A DNA stretch of 18,860 nucleotides from Psilocybe azurescens. Lineage: Eukaryota; Basidiomycota; Agaricomycetes; Agaricales; Agrocybaceae. Below the pieces are notes generated by a model. It was not told the origin of the DNA. It searched no databases and saw nothing but the letters and a program-made list of their open reading frames with translations. Location: NCBI GenBank assembly GCA_023853785.1, contig JAJIRX010001017.1, positions 1 through 18,860 on the forward strand, read 5' to 3'. Below are positions 1-10,460 of the stretch, one piece after another (position 1 is the stretch's first letter; each line of letters opens with the position of its first letter). The position numbers and the translations under genes are program-made.

Positions 1-3000
1 CTATATTCGCATGCAGAAATGTAGGTCTATTTGGCACATAAACACATGGAGATTCCGGTAGTTGAAAATAACGTTACTTACATCATATTCGAGTTCTTGT
101 GCGTTAACGGTGTCCTTTCGTTCGACGTATCATGGTCATTTTGCCATCTAGAACTCATGGGTTGAGTTTGTTTAGCGCGTTTGAGTCGTGGTACAGTAGA
201 AGGGTATCCGATTCACTTAAGAGATGACAGGGCAGGAGAAAAGGCTCATAAAGTCCCGACTCCATGATTATCTGTGGAAGAGGGATGAATGATTGACCAG
301 CACCAATTTGAAAGGGAAGGCGTCAAAGCTTGGAGAAAACACGCAATCGGCCATGCATTCATGGCACGTGCTAGAACTTGGCGATAAGATAAGATCACCG
401 CTCTCTCGATTTCGGGGCAGTCACCCCATCGACCTTAAACCGCCCATTATCAACCCATTACGGATATATATGTGGAAAAATACGTTGTTAAAAGTCGTCA
501 TTCACGGGCTTCAAGGTAATCCTGAACTTAAGATGCAACGGAAATTCCCAGACACAGATATGTCGCCCAAAGGAATACTTGTATCTGCAACGGTCAACTT
601 TCAATCCAATTTGAACGATAACCACTGTGACATTGATTGCTGTTACCTGAAAATTATCCTGGTCATCCGGTAATAATGTAATTGGGCCGCTTTGCTTTAT
701 GATTTTTAATGAATCTAACAAGGTTGAAAGACTGCATGTATTATAGCAAAGAGTACTAAATAGTGACGGACGATTATATAGCCGCAAAGCCAGCATTAAT
801 AACTCTCAGTTCCTTCTTCAACGGTAAAGAACACGAGCTAGAGTAGCCTACGAAGGTTAGAGTCGTGTAAGGTGTTTAATAATACTAATGTCGTAATTCA
901 ATCTCGCTATGGTACGGAACGATGTCCCGTATGGGCTGCTAGATCCGAGCGCAGACGTGTCCAGCGTGTTTCATTTATCTGAGACTAAACATCCAATAAA
1001 GCCAATTAATGAATAGTTAGCACCCTGCTCGTCGTATAACTATGTAATGTAGCCGTGTCGGAAGAGACAATTTACAACTTGGATATATTGAGGAGTTCTG
1101 CAGGCCTTCTAGAGGTGCCTGATATTTAAATCAAACATTCAGAGAGTCGTGGGATTATGAAGGGTACATTACATTTCAATGGTCTATTCATTAGCAATGT
1201 AACGCGTTGCCTATACCCACCGACTCGAGGGTTTCGGTGTTTGTTAAAGCATAAGTAATCCAACCACATTGACGGTCAGTGTAATCGTGGGATTCATTAT
1301 ATACCTATGAATTACGTGTAATGTAGCTATCGGTCCCACAAAGAGGGGAGATGGTATATCAATCATACCAAAACCCCAGGGAAAGGTGAGAACGGGGTTG
1401 ACTACCGTGCCCGCCGAGGTATCAAAGTTCTATGGATGAGTTCATGACATGTAAGTTACCCCAGATGAAAAGCTTCGTCAAAGCTTGTGTCGCACCATCC
1501 ACATCACAAATGTCCCTTCCCTCTGCATATGTCACTGCATATTCTGAATTACATCTCGTACAGAACCAATTGAACGACAAGAGGAGATCTCACGCACAGT
1601 GATATAGATCTAAATTAATGGCAGTCGGCTTGAGGGTTTACGCAGCATAGAGAACGCAGAGTGTCAGATGCTGTTGTCAGACGACGCTGTAGGGTCATGG
1701 AATCAGGTCAAAGGAATCATAACAATCGAAAGTGGCGCTGTCTTTCATGACCGCGGAGGCTATTGTATTTAGATACAAGGTATTCTTAGACGCCAATACA
1801 GTTGTGTGTTCTGAACCATTATATCGTCAACCGGGGTGGGACAGCCAGGGTAAATATTCTCAAAAAGGGTCGAGCCGGACACGAGAAGAAAACTGCGGCG
1901 GCGGCGTACTCAAGGGTCAGGATGTTCCAGAACGAATAACGAGTTCACGACGAAAGCAATTTGTTGCAGAGGAAGAATGAATACTCCAAGGCGGTGATAA
2001 ATGGTGGCAGTTGTGCGACAACCTTCGCTAATTAGGCTCGGCAAAAGCTCTTTATAGAGCATTGCGTAAACGGAACTGCCAGATGCTTTATTTTGGTTGG
2101 TGGGGCAGAAAAAATAGAAGAAGCGTGATTTGATGGTTTTCGCGGAATAATTGGACGGGTCTCTCACTAGATTTATATGGGAAAGAAGCGTTGCGTGGGT
2201 CAGTGAACATGACGTGGAAAATCCCTGTTTTCTCCTCGCCACTCTGATTTTGAGTTGACGGTGTTAAAAGCCCGCGGGATAGAAAGGGAGCATACTGCAT
2301 CGAGAGGTTCGCATATGTTCGGAGGAAACTTGGATTCAAGGATGCGAGTCGTGGGCTGTAGTAACCACAGTATAATATCAGCAGGTGGGAAGACTGTCAA
2401 ATTACGCATTCGTCCACAACGGGTAGAGCAGAGTGATATCATTCCTGAGCACATTCCTCAGACCTGAAGCACTGCGGTCCTATCGAACCTCCGTGTTCCT
2501 TTGGGGTGATCAAGAGACCAACTGACCCTTCGCCACAGATATCAAACGTCCACCTAATCTATTTTTAAGTGCTATCCATTATCATAGTTAACTTACCTTT
2601 TCCACACCAAACCACACTAACGATTTTGCAAATCACGTGGAAGATACCATGAGATGTTCGAAATCTACTAGATTTCTCCCCAGTGATAAGAGTGGCGAGA
2701 GCAAGACTGCGGAGAGAGAGAAAATACATCCCTAGATGAGTGATAATGAGTGGGTATAATTATCGTTGATCGGCTTTAGTATGAGCTATTATAGGCTTGA
2801 GTTTGAGAAGGAACGATTGGGCCCATTGTTGTATGTTTGTCCGCCACGAGAGGGGACGCCTGTAAACTGGGATACAAAGGGTAATCGGCGCACCGGTGAC
2901 GTTTGGATGAGGTCACAGTCATGGCTGTGTAAAAATTCCTTTGAACCGAGTCCCAACTACTCACGGAAGATTTCAAGTCCAAGTTGCAGGTGAATTTTCA

Positions 3001-4458
3001 CCAGTCCCACCTGTTTATCGAGAGAAACCATTCGCACTTGGCGGTCACAGTAACCTGCCACGTTGTGTGGATCAGCCACCGAAAACATTTCAAAGAGAAG
3101 CACAAGGACAAATTCAGACAGATTAACCCACGCATTGAGCCGTTTAGGGTAAGGATAGGAGCAAAAAGAACCTGAATAAGCAGGAATATTTCAAAAAGAG
3201 AGAGGGGGAAAACTCACCCACGTGGGTATATGTTTGGAACGGATCTATCCGGCAACTCATGCTCAGATCTGGATCACAAACCAGCTTTACCTAAATTTGT
3301 TCGGCTATTAGTACCGCGTGTCGAGGAAGTAGATTTCCCTCGCATGGACTAGAAGGGCTGGATTCCTTTGCAAAGATATCGCCATCAGCTTGTCATGCTC
3401 TCTGTGTGAATTTCGTTACCAATAGGGAACCTACAAAGAACGTCCGGCTCGAAGCAGGATCAAAGCTAAAGCTGTGGTGCACTAAGAATTCCTGAATGAT
3501 ATGTATGACATGCAGCATGATAAAGAGATTGCTACGAAGAAATGTGAATGGAATGTACGAACCAGAAGACTGATTATTTCTTCTATCTATCATATGTACT
3601 CAGATAAGAGCAGTGGTGAGCTCATGCTTTTACCAAATAGCCGGGTACGGGACGCCGTTTGGGCGCTGGTTGAGGTGCTCAGAGATGAGCACTCGTAATC
3701 CAATTCGCATTTCATATCAAGCCAAGCCAAGAGATGACTTTCATATGATCGCGCTCTGATACTGCTCCTTATAGTAGTTTGGGTGTTGAGTAAGGTCCTG
3801 CTCATAACAGCGTGTCAAGCAACAATAGCAATAGGTGGAAAGACTACAGAACTTCTTACACATCAGTTCCGCAAATTTCAATCATTCACTTATCATTCCA
3901 GACTATTTGGACGCTGTTTCTTATCAGGGTCTGGGTCTACCTTTCTGGAGACAGAGCAAAACTCCAAGATATCGATTTGTCCGCGTTCCATGGAATACAG
4001 ACGATTCGAGTACTAAACGGCTTTAGGATACATAAAAATTGAACACTGAATCCATTTAAAGAAGTTATTAAATGACCTTTCTTTCAGCGTCCGGATCCTG
4101 AAGCGCCGGTCGATACCTGTGAATTGATTGGAGCTAAATTCTAATTCATGGCCTAACGTAAATACGCTGAAAGGCACGGGAATATCCAATGCAATTCTTG
4201 AACAAGTAAAGTTCCTTACTTACATATTGATGAGCGTAAGGTGTTTAACTGACATGGATCGAACGCATAGCAGCTGCCTACTGGACTAGATTGGGTACTA
4301 ATTGATTATGTAGGTTAGGAAGTTTATCATTCAAAACCAAACAGAGACGGCTCTCCTACCGATGACCGATACTTAATTGTGTACGTATGACTGACACGCT
4401 TGCAAGAAAGGATAAATAACTTGTGTGCATGAATTGATTATCATCGACTTGTCTGACA
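1..4458. other. No supported gene; stop-rich intergenic sequence
   Basis: No reading frame here starts with ATG, is long, and carries a recognisable motif. CpG is frequent, so the block does not look deaminated like 14276-16146. Some plus-strand frames between 2766 and 4026 look slightly protein-like (for example the frame at 3835-4026, containing YQGLGLPFWRQSKTPRYRFV), but I recognise no family and found no consistent splice model. Because this assembly seems to lose bases in homopolymers, a broken gene cannot be excluded. A 12-bp palindrome with a CACGTG core lies at 3216-3227; one of that length is expected several times by chance. Confidence 0.5.
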
Positions 4459-4722
4459 TCACCCAACTTGTTTCTTTGCTTCTATGAAGAAAGATTTTTT
4501 ATACCGTGTTCCGCGTATGTCCGAAGACATATCTGATATGTCCCCGTTTTTGTTCATTATTGACAGAACAATCACAGAACAATCGATTAATTCACATATC
4601 CCCTTATTCACCCATGCGTAGCATGCCGCATGAGTGCAGAGGGCAGTGGGGCAGAGGCACGCATCGAGACTCGCAACTCCGAGATTCATGGAGGTGAACG
4701 CACAAAGGATTGTTATCGACAT
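4459..4722 (-). CDS. Weak candidate: small cysteine-rich, possibly secreted protein
   Basis: This ATG-started frame of 87 codons has a hydrophobic N-terminus (MSITILCAFTSMNLGVAS) that could act as a signal peptide. Six cysteines follow within about 30 residues (CLC, LC, AC, GIC, DC), then comes a charged tail without cysteine. The ATG has G at -3. An even number of clustered cysteines after a hydrophobic leader is the usual look of fungal small secreted proteins. Against it: there is no positively charged n-region, the frame is short enough to arise by chance, no intron or promoter is visible, and I recognise no family. It stands alone with no neighbouring gene, and function is unknown. Confidence 0.13.
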   Translation of the reverse strand: MSITILCAFTSMNLGVASLDACLCPTALCTHAACYAWVNKGICELIDCSVIVLSIMNKNGDISDMSSDIRGTRYKKSFFIEAKKQVG

Positions 4723-6560
4723 GCCCAGCAACAGTCTCTTTGATTAGTTAGGCAAAGGAACGGCTCTATAGGCCGAAAGGTCCTCGAAATATAAGTGCTC
4801 GGCCTCCGCGTTTAGGTTTTGTTTCCATATTGTAAAGCCGCTACCGCCATTCGATCAGAATCCGGGCATCCTTTGAAGGATACGATGCGAGTGGTCGGCG
4901 AAGGATAACAAGGAACATGTCAAGATGATATGATTCCCTCAACAGATCAAGGAAGACTGCATCCCATATTCGTTCATTATAATTGGACAAAAGGGCTCCA
5001 CACCGCTTGATATAGCAGTTAGCTTGCATTATCATTATGAGCTCCGACTGACAGATTCGGCAGAAACGCAAGCATGGACGGATGTGCGCGCTCCAGGGTA
5101 AAATATCTTATGTGCGGTGTTTCCACAAAAATAAGCCTAGCAAGCCTGATGTGTCATGTCTGGTGCCAATGTGGTTTGGTTTTGGGGAAGAAAATTCCGT
5201 GGAAAGGAATTTGACTTATTAGATACAAAGAGCGCTGGGATCCCAGTGAGCGTAAGATGACGAGGACGGTCCTCTTCCCTTTCACTAAGATATGTCGTAC
5301 TTTCGGAATGCGGATGTCATCGAATTCCGAGGAGTTTGGTGAGAGAGGGACCACAAGGACAATCGATCAATTCGATTTTGCCTAAATGCTAAGTTGAATT
5401 ACCTATTCCAACAAAAGGGAAGCGAGTGGAAGATTAGGTGGTGAGAATTCCAGTTGGACCCTGCTGATTGGCAATGGTCACGAGGCTTCCGTAACGCTCA
5501 GGGGCAACCGTTGAATGGAAGGCTCTTTGTATCAAAGTATCAAAGCAATTCTTTCTCGAATCGCAGAACAAAAGGAAACTCGGAATTACACTAAGTGCAA
5601 CTGTCTGAAAGGATTATAGTGGTGTATAACGCCATAATTTGTCGTTAGGAGTACAAAGCTTGCTTGTCTGGAGATTCAATGACACGGTGGTGACGCAGTA
5701 ATCTCGGCGGGAACGTGATTGTTATTCGTGGTATAGATGATGGGTTTTAAATACCGGGAAGAAAGCCCAAAGGCGCAAGCGGTGCGATCTGATGTGTATT
5801 CCCACAAATATATGTAGCCTGATAACCTACCTTTGATCGGGGCGCATCACATCATCAACGTGCGATATTTACATCGACACATGAGCGAAATACGGTTGCT
5901 GGGCTCTGAATTTCGAGAGGCGGCCGCTCATCCTGGATTGCTCTAGCTATATATGTAATATGCCGGAGAGATCTGGGTGAATGTTCGAGGACGATATGAT
6001 TTAACTTGCGCAGGCGGGCGATAGAGAGGAGTGGAAATGCAGTGCTTACAGGGACACGATGGGTCAGCCGATGTATTTGCGAAGAAAATGAAGATTGCGA
6101 AGATCCAGCGACGACGAGACAGGATAAAACAGTTTACCCAGCTCACTGTGGGCATCTGGGTGAGAAATATCTGGATTCAGGAGGAGCTGCAGCCTGCAAC
6201 GCCGAAAAGGGCCAGACTTGGCCAACGACGACAGCCATCCAATGGGGCCTGGGAGCACAAACGATTGCCGATTGAATGCTAAAAATGGAGACGAGTACAA
6301 CCCGTCGAGGGTCGATAAATCAGCAAATTCCGGGGAGGTCGGGCAGAAGAATATGGCGAAGAAAATAAGTTGGGAGCACAGGACGAGGGTTGTTTCCTTG
6401 GGCACAGTATTCGAGAGACAAAGGGAGAAAGGTGGAGGAGATCTGTTGGGAAGAATCGCTCACGTGCGCCGCGACCAGGTACCAACCATGGCCCCGGTTC
6501 CGATCCGCGTGGGAGAGAAAATACTGGCGTGACTGTGACCGATCTTCCCAATGCGGGATG
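4723..6560. other. No supported gene
   Basis: I see only short overlapping frames on both strands without motifs. From about 6000 to 6560 the plus strand is purine-rich, which opens several frames of 60-110 codons on both strands at once. Such coincident openness is what skewed composition produces, not coding. No RNA gene or obvious repeat was found. Confidence 0.45.
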
Positions 6561-6900
6561 ACACAGTATTGGATCACAGCGAAAAAAAGAGGAAAAAGAA
6601 AAACAACATACCTTGCCCTCCCTCCCCGACGATTAACCGCTGCGATAGTCGGCAGTGTGGTCGCGCTGCAACTATTGAAGAAAGAAATCAAGTGAATACG
6701 AGGGAGAAACGCTGATCACGGCGGGAAATAAAAAAAGAGATCCATATGATCTTCTGATCTTCTAATCAAGAAAGCGTTTCATAAGGTACTCAAGTGGCGG
6801 TTTAGCGTGGGCAGACCTGTTTCCCCCAACTCGCGTGGCTATAACATACTTATTCCATCTTCCGTCTTTTCTTGATCCTTCTTTCCAACCACAACCTGTC
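6561..6900 (+). promoter_or_regulatory. Upstream region of the Zn2Cys6 gene (promoter and 5' UTR inferred)
   Basis: This is the sequence immediately upstream of the first ATG of the transcription factor. It has purine tracts around 6580-6605 and 6720-6740, a short direct repeat GATCTTCT (about 6748-6765), and TA-rich CTATAACAT near 6839. No in-frame ATG precedes 6901 in the gene's frame. The ATG itself has G at -3 and G at +4, a good eukaryotic context. No TATA box or operator can be assigned with certainty. Confidence 0.35.
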
Positions 6901-9900
6901 ATGGTTGCAAGTACCAACGCCGACCCATACTCCCCCTTTCAGCAAACCATGATTCCAGAAGAAGGTCCTCAGTCTAGCGAAGAAGGGTCGGGTCTGCATT
7001 CGCCAGTGTTCAGTGCGCCATATCCCACTCACGGTGACCGTTGTAAGTACTTTGTTGCTATCGTATCCTTTCCAATTCTCACCCGTCAATAAAGTCCGGT
7101 ATCAGCACGATCAACTTGACATTCACCATTCCGCGGCTATGATCCCGCCTCAATATGACTATTCTCTCAACGCCCAACAGCCGCCGATCCTTGACACGTT
7201 AGAGCTGCCGAACTCTAGCGCCCGACATGTCACGTTCCCTCCCTCTCACTATCCCATTCCACATCGTAACCACCTTGGAATCGACTTCTCTGCCCAATCC
7301 CCGGTCAATTCTCGTATCCCCCCGCCGTGCATGACGGCTCACAAATCAACTTTGGGTATAGCCCCTCCACCGAGCGACGGTTGCCTGGTGGATCTTCCCA
7401 TGACCATTCCTATAACCGACCGTCTGGAAACTCCTCCATCTTGCCAATGGAGAGTGATCACAGGTCGTCTCTCATGCCGACGACTGCGCGCTCAGACACT
7501 TCCCCGACTGCTGAGGCGAGTACTTCTCCCAGAGAATCGCGCAAGGAGATATCGTCCGTTGTCATAGCCTGTCGTCAGTGGTGCGTTCATTATGACTTTT
7601 TCATTAAGCCTTTTAACGGAAAACTGACGGGTTAATGACTTTTCTTTCACCCTGTCCATCCATTAGTCGCGGTCGTAAAATTCGATGCGATTCAACAAGA
7701 CCCGTTTGCAACAACTGCGTCCGAAGATCAAACGAATGCCAGTATGACTTGGTACCAAAGAGAAGAGGTCCAGATAAGCGTCCTGGTACGCGTCAACGAT
7801 CATGTAAAAGAGGCCAGCAGATGGTTCAGCTCCTCCTCCCCCGAAGCGCAAACGAACCAACACCACCGAGAGGTCAGAGCAACGAGAACTTCCACCATCT
7901 AGAGTCAAGGAGAATATGCAGGATCCGAAGCGCCCGTCTCCTCCCTCTCGTCACACAGACCGATATCCCCAAGATCCCCATTATCCTCATCTCCATCCCC
8001 ACCAAGGTCAGGCGCCCCCTTCGCCGACTGACCTTCGGATTCCCACAGACCCGAACGCTCACTTCAAGGTATCTGTCCCCCAATCATCGGCTCGTGTACC
8101 CCCTCTCATCCACACACCCCAGCCCCAGCATGATTTGTCGACGCCGTATAGGCGTCCTTCACCATCACCGTATGTGTACGACCAAGGTTCCTATATAAAA
8201 TCGTCCTATCCGCGCCAACTCGACGTAAATACTTTCCAATTTCCAGACACCAATCATCGCAAGTACCCCGTCCCGACATCCCCTTCAATTGAAAATGAGC
8301 ATCAGGCGTGGTGGAACAAGATAATGACCCAGCATACGTAAGTTTATTTCTTTCAATACTCAGTTACTTTTCGCTCATAATTTTCATTCTTGTAGTCCGG
8401 AATCTCTTGCGACTGAACTTACCTTTCTGTGAGGATACCCCAAACTTTTGTCTACCAAACGTCGCTGATCCCCTTTCCAGTTATAATAATACTGGCCACC
8501 TCCTCTCTTTTATTAACCTCAACTATTTGATCAAACAACTATATCGTGACGAAGAACGTATACGAATCCAACCAGCCTTTATTCTCTCTATCCTCGCCAT
8601 GGCAGCACTCATGAAGTCCAGCAGTATCGAAGACGGCCCTAGTGGTATGCGAAACGCTATGCTTTACGCAAACGACGCACATGCCGCTTACGAAGAAGCT
8701 GTTCGGGGTCCATGGGTGGACGCTAAACTCGCTGAGGCTGCTTTAGTGAGTCGTGTATTCACCTCTTCTTTGTGTTTCTCAACCGCTAATTATGATTCAA
8801 AGATTCTTGCTCTTTTCGAATCCTCTGCTTATCCTCATCATTCTTCTAGTCGTGCTATGAGCGCCCTCATGAATCTCGACCAACTTATTAAATCTATAAG
8901 TCTTACAGTGCACGATCAGCGAGATCGTGATGTTTCTACTTTTCCCCCGATAATGTTCCCATGGTCCTTATAGACGGCATGGACTCTAACGACGACCGCA
9001 AATGCGGCTGCTTCCCTCCTGGTTCAATTGATCCTCCCGACCCTTATTCGAATCGCCCATACATCCTTCCTTGGGATTCTAATTGGACTCCCGAAGAGAT
9101 TTACGACGAGGAAGTGCGCAGGCTGTGCTGGTCTGCGCTTGGCCTCGTCTCCGAGTACGTTGCTCAATGCCAAGCTCTCAACGACGACGCACCCCAGTTT
9201 TTTTTGTCTGAACCCTCCAACGTGAGTAATCTTTGCACCCCTCAGCTGATATGAGACTTATCTCACCCTTCGGTCAAAGTTCGGCCTGCTCTTCCCTAAC
9301 GAAGTTTTAGATCGGGTTTCTCCGAGTTATCGTGCTTCCAATTCTCTTTCTCCGAAAGAGTCCGTATGGGCTCTGTATTGCAGGAGCATGCTGCTGTGGA
9401 ATTTCTGTAATCAATTCCGGAAGCCCAGCCAAGAAGAGGAGCGGGCCGAACAGGCGCACGAAGCCTTCCTCGAAGTTCAGGCCATAGAGGACTCTCTTAA
9501 CACCCACCGCTGCAACCTAGATACGACGCTAATCTACACCTGTCGTGAATACATCCACAAGTAGGTTGTTTCATATCGTATTTTTGGTTAAGGGTTCTCA
9601 TCATTCTTCAAGTACGCGCATGCTCGTCGCTCAGGCTCTTCGCAGGTCAGTCGTTCATTCCGCCAGACACCGCTTACGCTAAACTGACATTGTTAGCAGC
9701 TTCCATGGTCTAGACAACGGGAAGTCGACTCCTGGTCCTATCTTCAAGCGTAAGCAGGCAGGAAGATTGGCGTACGTTTTATGTGCTTATTCATTCTAAA
9801 CGTTTTTCTAATTGCATCTATAGTCTTCTACGAGGACCAGATCATTCGTCGTGTCAACACCGTCATCCACCATTTGCACAGTCCTGATGGATATCAACTG

Positions 9901-10293
9901 TCCCGTCGTCCTTTCCGTATCAACTGGTTCATAAACCAGTTGGCCATGTACGTTTTCTGTTATCGTTGATTACGTTTCTGGATAATAATTAATTGTGTCT
10001 ATCAGATGTTTGGTTTTATGGACGCACGATCCTACCTTGGATGATGCTTTAAAGCTTGCGAAGTCTATTTTGCATCCTATCGATGTTCTTAATGCATTAT
10101 GGCCTTGTCCCGGTTAGTATCTTTCTCCATTCCGTTATCGTCGTCGATCTCATTTTCTTTGATTATAATGATAGCTATACAAGGAAGGTGCGATTCCTTG
10201 CGCCGTCAGTTGGAGGAGGCATGCAATTCGAGACATCTACAAGGCCCATTCCCTCCTAGTTATTCAGTACCAGCCTTCATTCGTTCCTCTTAA
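6901..10293 (+). CDS. Zn(2)-C6 fungal-type transcription factor, 12 exons, frame broken at three homopolymers
   Basis: Nuclear DNA-binding regulator of the GAL4-like binuclear zinc cluster family with a C-terminal fungal-specific (middle homology) domain; target genes are unknown. Exons: 6901-7042, 7095-7580, 7667-8337, 8396-8428, 8481-8745, 8803-9221, 9280-9560, 9613-9645, 9700-9749, 9824-9947, 10006-10112, 10175-10293. All introns are GT-AG; most are 52-62 bp, the second is 86 and the ninth 74. Coding length is about 910 residues. The order is: a tail rich in Pro, Ser and His; zinc cluster at about 207-234; basic linker PKRRGPDKRPGTRQRSCK; proline-rich stretch to about 430; then the helical domain (SFINLNYLIKQLY, ILSILAMAALMKSS, LALFESSAYP, RRLCWSALGLVSEY, SVWALYCRSMLLWNFC, RRPFRINWFINQLA, DVLNALWPCP). 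The protein ends PSYSVPAFIRSS. Exons before and after 7318-7323, 7806-7809 and 8944-8948 are in frames that join only if one base is missing at each. Start chosen as the first ATG, with good context. The intron 9 donor is uncertain (9750 or 9772). Confidence 0.93.
7318..7323 (+). other. Frame break 1 in the zinc cluster gene (C6 run)
   Basis: Before this run the conserved frame reads FSAQSPVNSRIPP. After it the conserved frame is one position earlier and reads VHDGSQINFGY. One extra C would join them without a stop. No intron could fit here because coding resemblance runs right up to both sides. Confidence 0.8.
7570..7739 (+). other. Zn2Cys6 binuclear zinc cluster, split by intron 2
   Basis: The six cysteines follow C-x2-C-x6-C-x6-C-x2-C-x6-C exactly (CRQCRGRKIRC, then VCNNC, then NEC). 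This is the pattern that binds two zinc ions and contacts CGG-type half sites in the family. Intron 2 (7581-7666) interrupts the codon of the second cysteine: TG at 7579-7580 joins T at 7667. The basic residues between cysteines 2 and 3 (RGRKIR) are the usual DNA-contacting ones. Confidence 0.95.
7806..7809 (+). other. Frame break 2 in the zinc cluster gene (A4 run)
   Basis: The basic linker ends RQRSCK in one frame. The following basic and proline-rich stretch RPADGSAPPPPKRKR is in the next frame. One more A in the run gives a continuous Lys-Lys junction. Confidence 0.8.
8944..8948 (+). other. Frame break 3 in the zinc cluster gene (C5 run)
   Basis: The exon reads RDRDVSTFPP up to this run, then meets a stop at 8971-8973. 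The next frame continues NVPMVLIDGMDS and on to the domain's RRLCWSALGL block. One more C restores continuity. Confidence 0.82.
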
Positions 10294-10460
10294 CCACACA
10301 CACACACGCACCATATTTTAGTTATTCATCAACTCGAAATTTCTTTTTATGTTCCTCTCTAACCCACTCTGACCTCTATCCATTCTTTTTATTGATCCTG
10401 AGAATATACCAGAATATACCCCTGTATGTTGTACTTGTAGATGTATCTGCCCAAAGGGAA
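10294..10460 (+). other. Probable 3' UTR of the zinc cluster gene
   Basis: Directly after the stop TAA (10291-10293) comes a short CA microsatellite (about 10295-10307). T-rich sequence follows, then TGTATGTTGTACTTGTAG around 10424-10441, rich in TGTA motifs as often seen near fungal cleavage sites. No exact AATAAA signal was seen, so the end is approximate. Confidence 0.4.
10401..10420 (+). repeat. Perfect 10-bp tandem duplication
   Basis: AGAATATACC occurs twice back to back within the presumed 3' UTR. Confidence 0.9.

Noticed and set aside
293..673. 126-codon plus-strand frame near the left end
   Set aside because: It begins with TTG, not ATG, and has no motif. It overlaps an equally open minus-strand frame.
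3216..3227. 12-bp palindrome with CACGTG core
   Set aside because: It resembles a bHLH site, but palindromes of this length are expected several times in a window of this size, and no nearby gene gives it meaning.
6064..6691. Many overlapping frames of 60-123 codons on both strands
   Set aside because: Simultaneous openness of both strands follows from purine-rich composition. No family was recognised.
6835..6900. Upstream extension of the zinc cluster ORF
   Set aside because: The extension starts at GTG, which is not a usual eukaryotic start. The ATG at 6901 has good context.
7635..8198. Single 187-codon frame across exon 3
   Set aside because: Only its first part is the real frame. After the A run at 7806-7809 the coding resemblance moves to the next frame.
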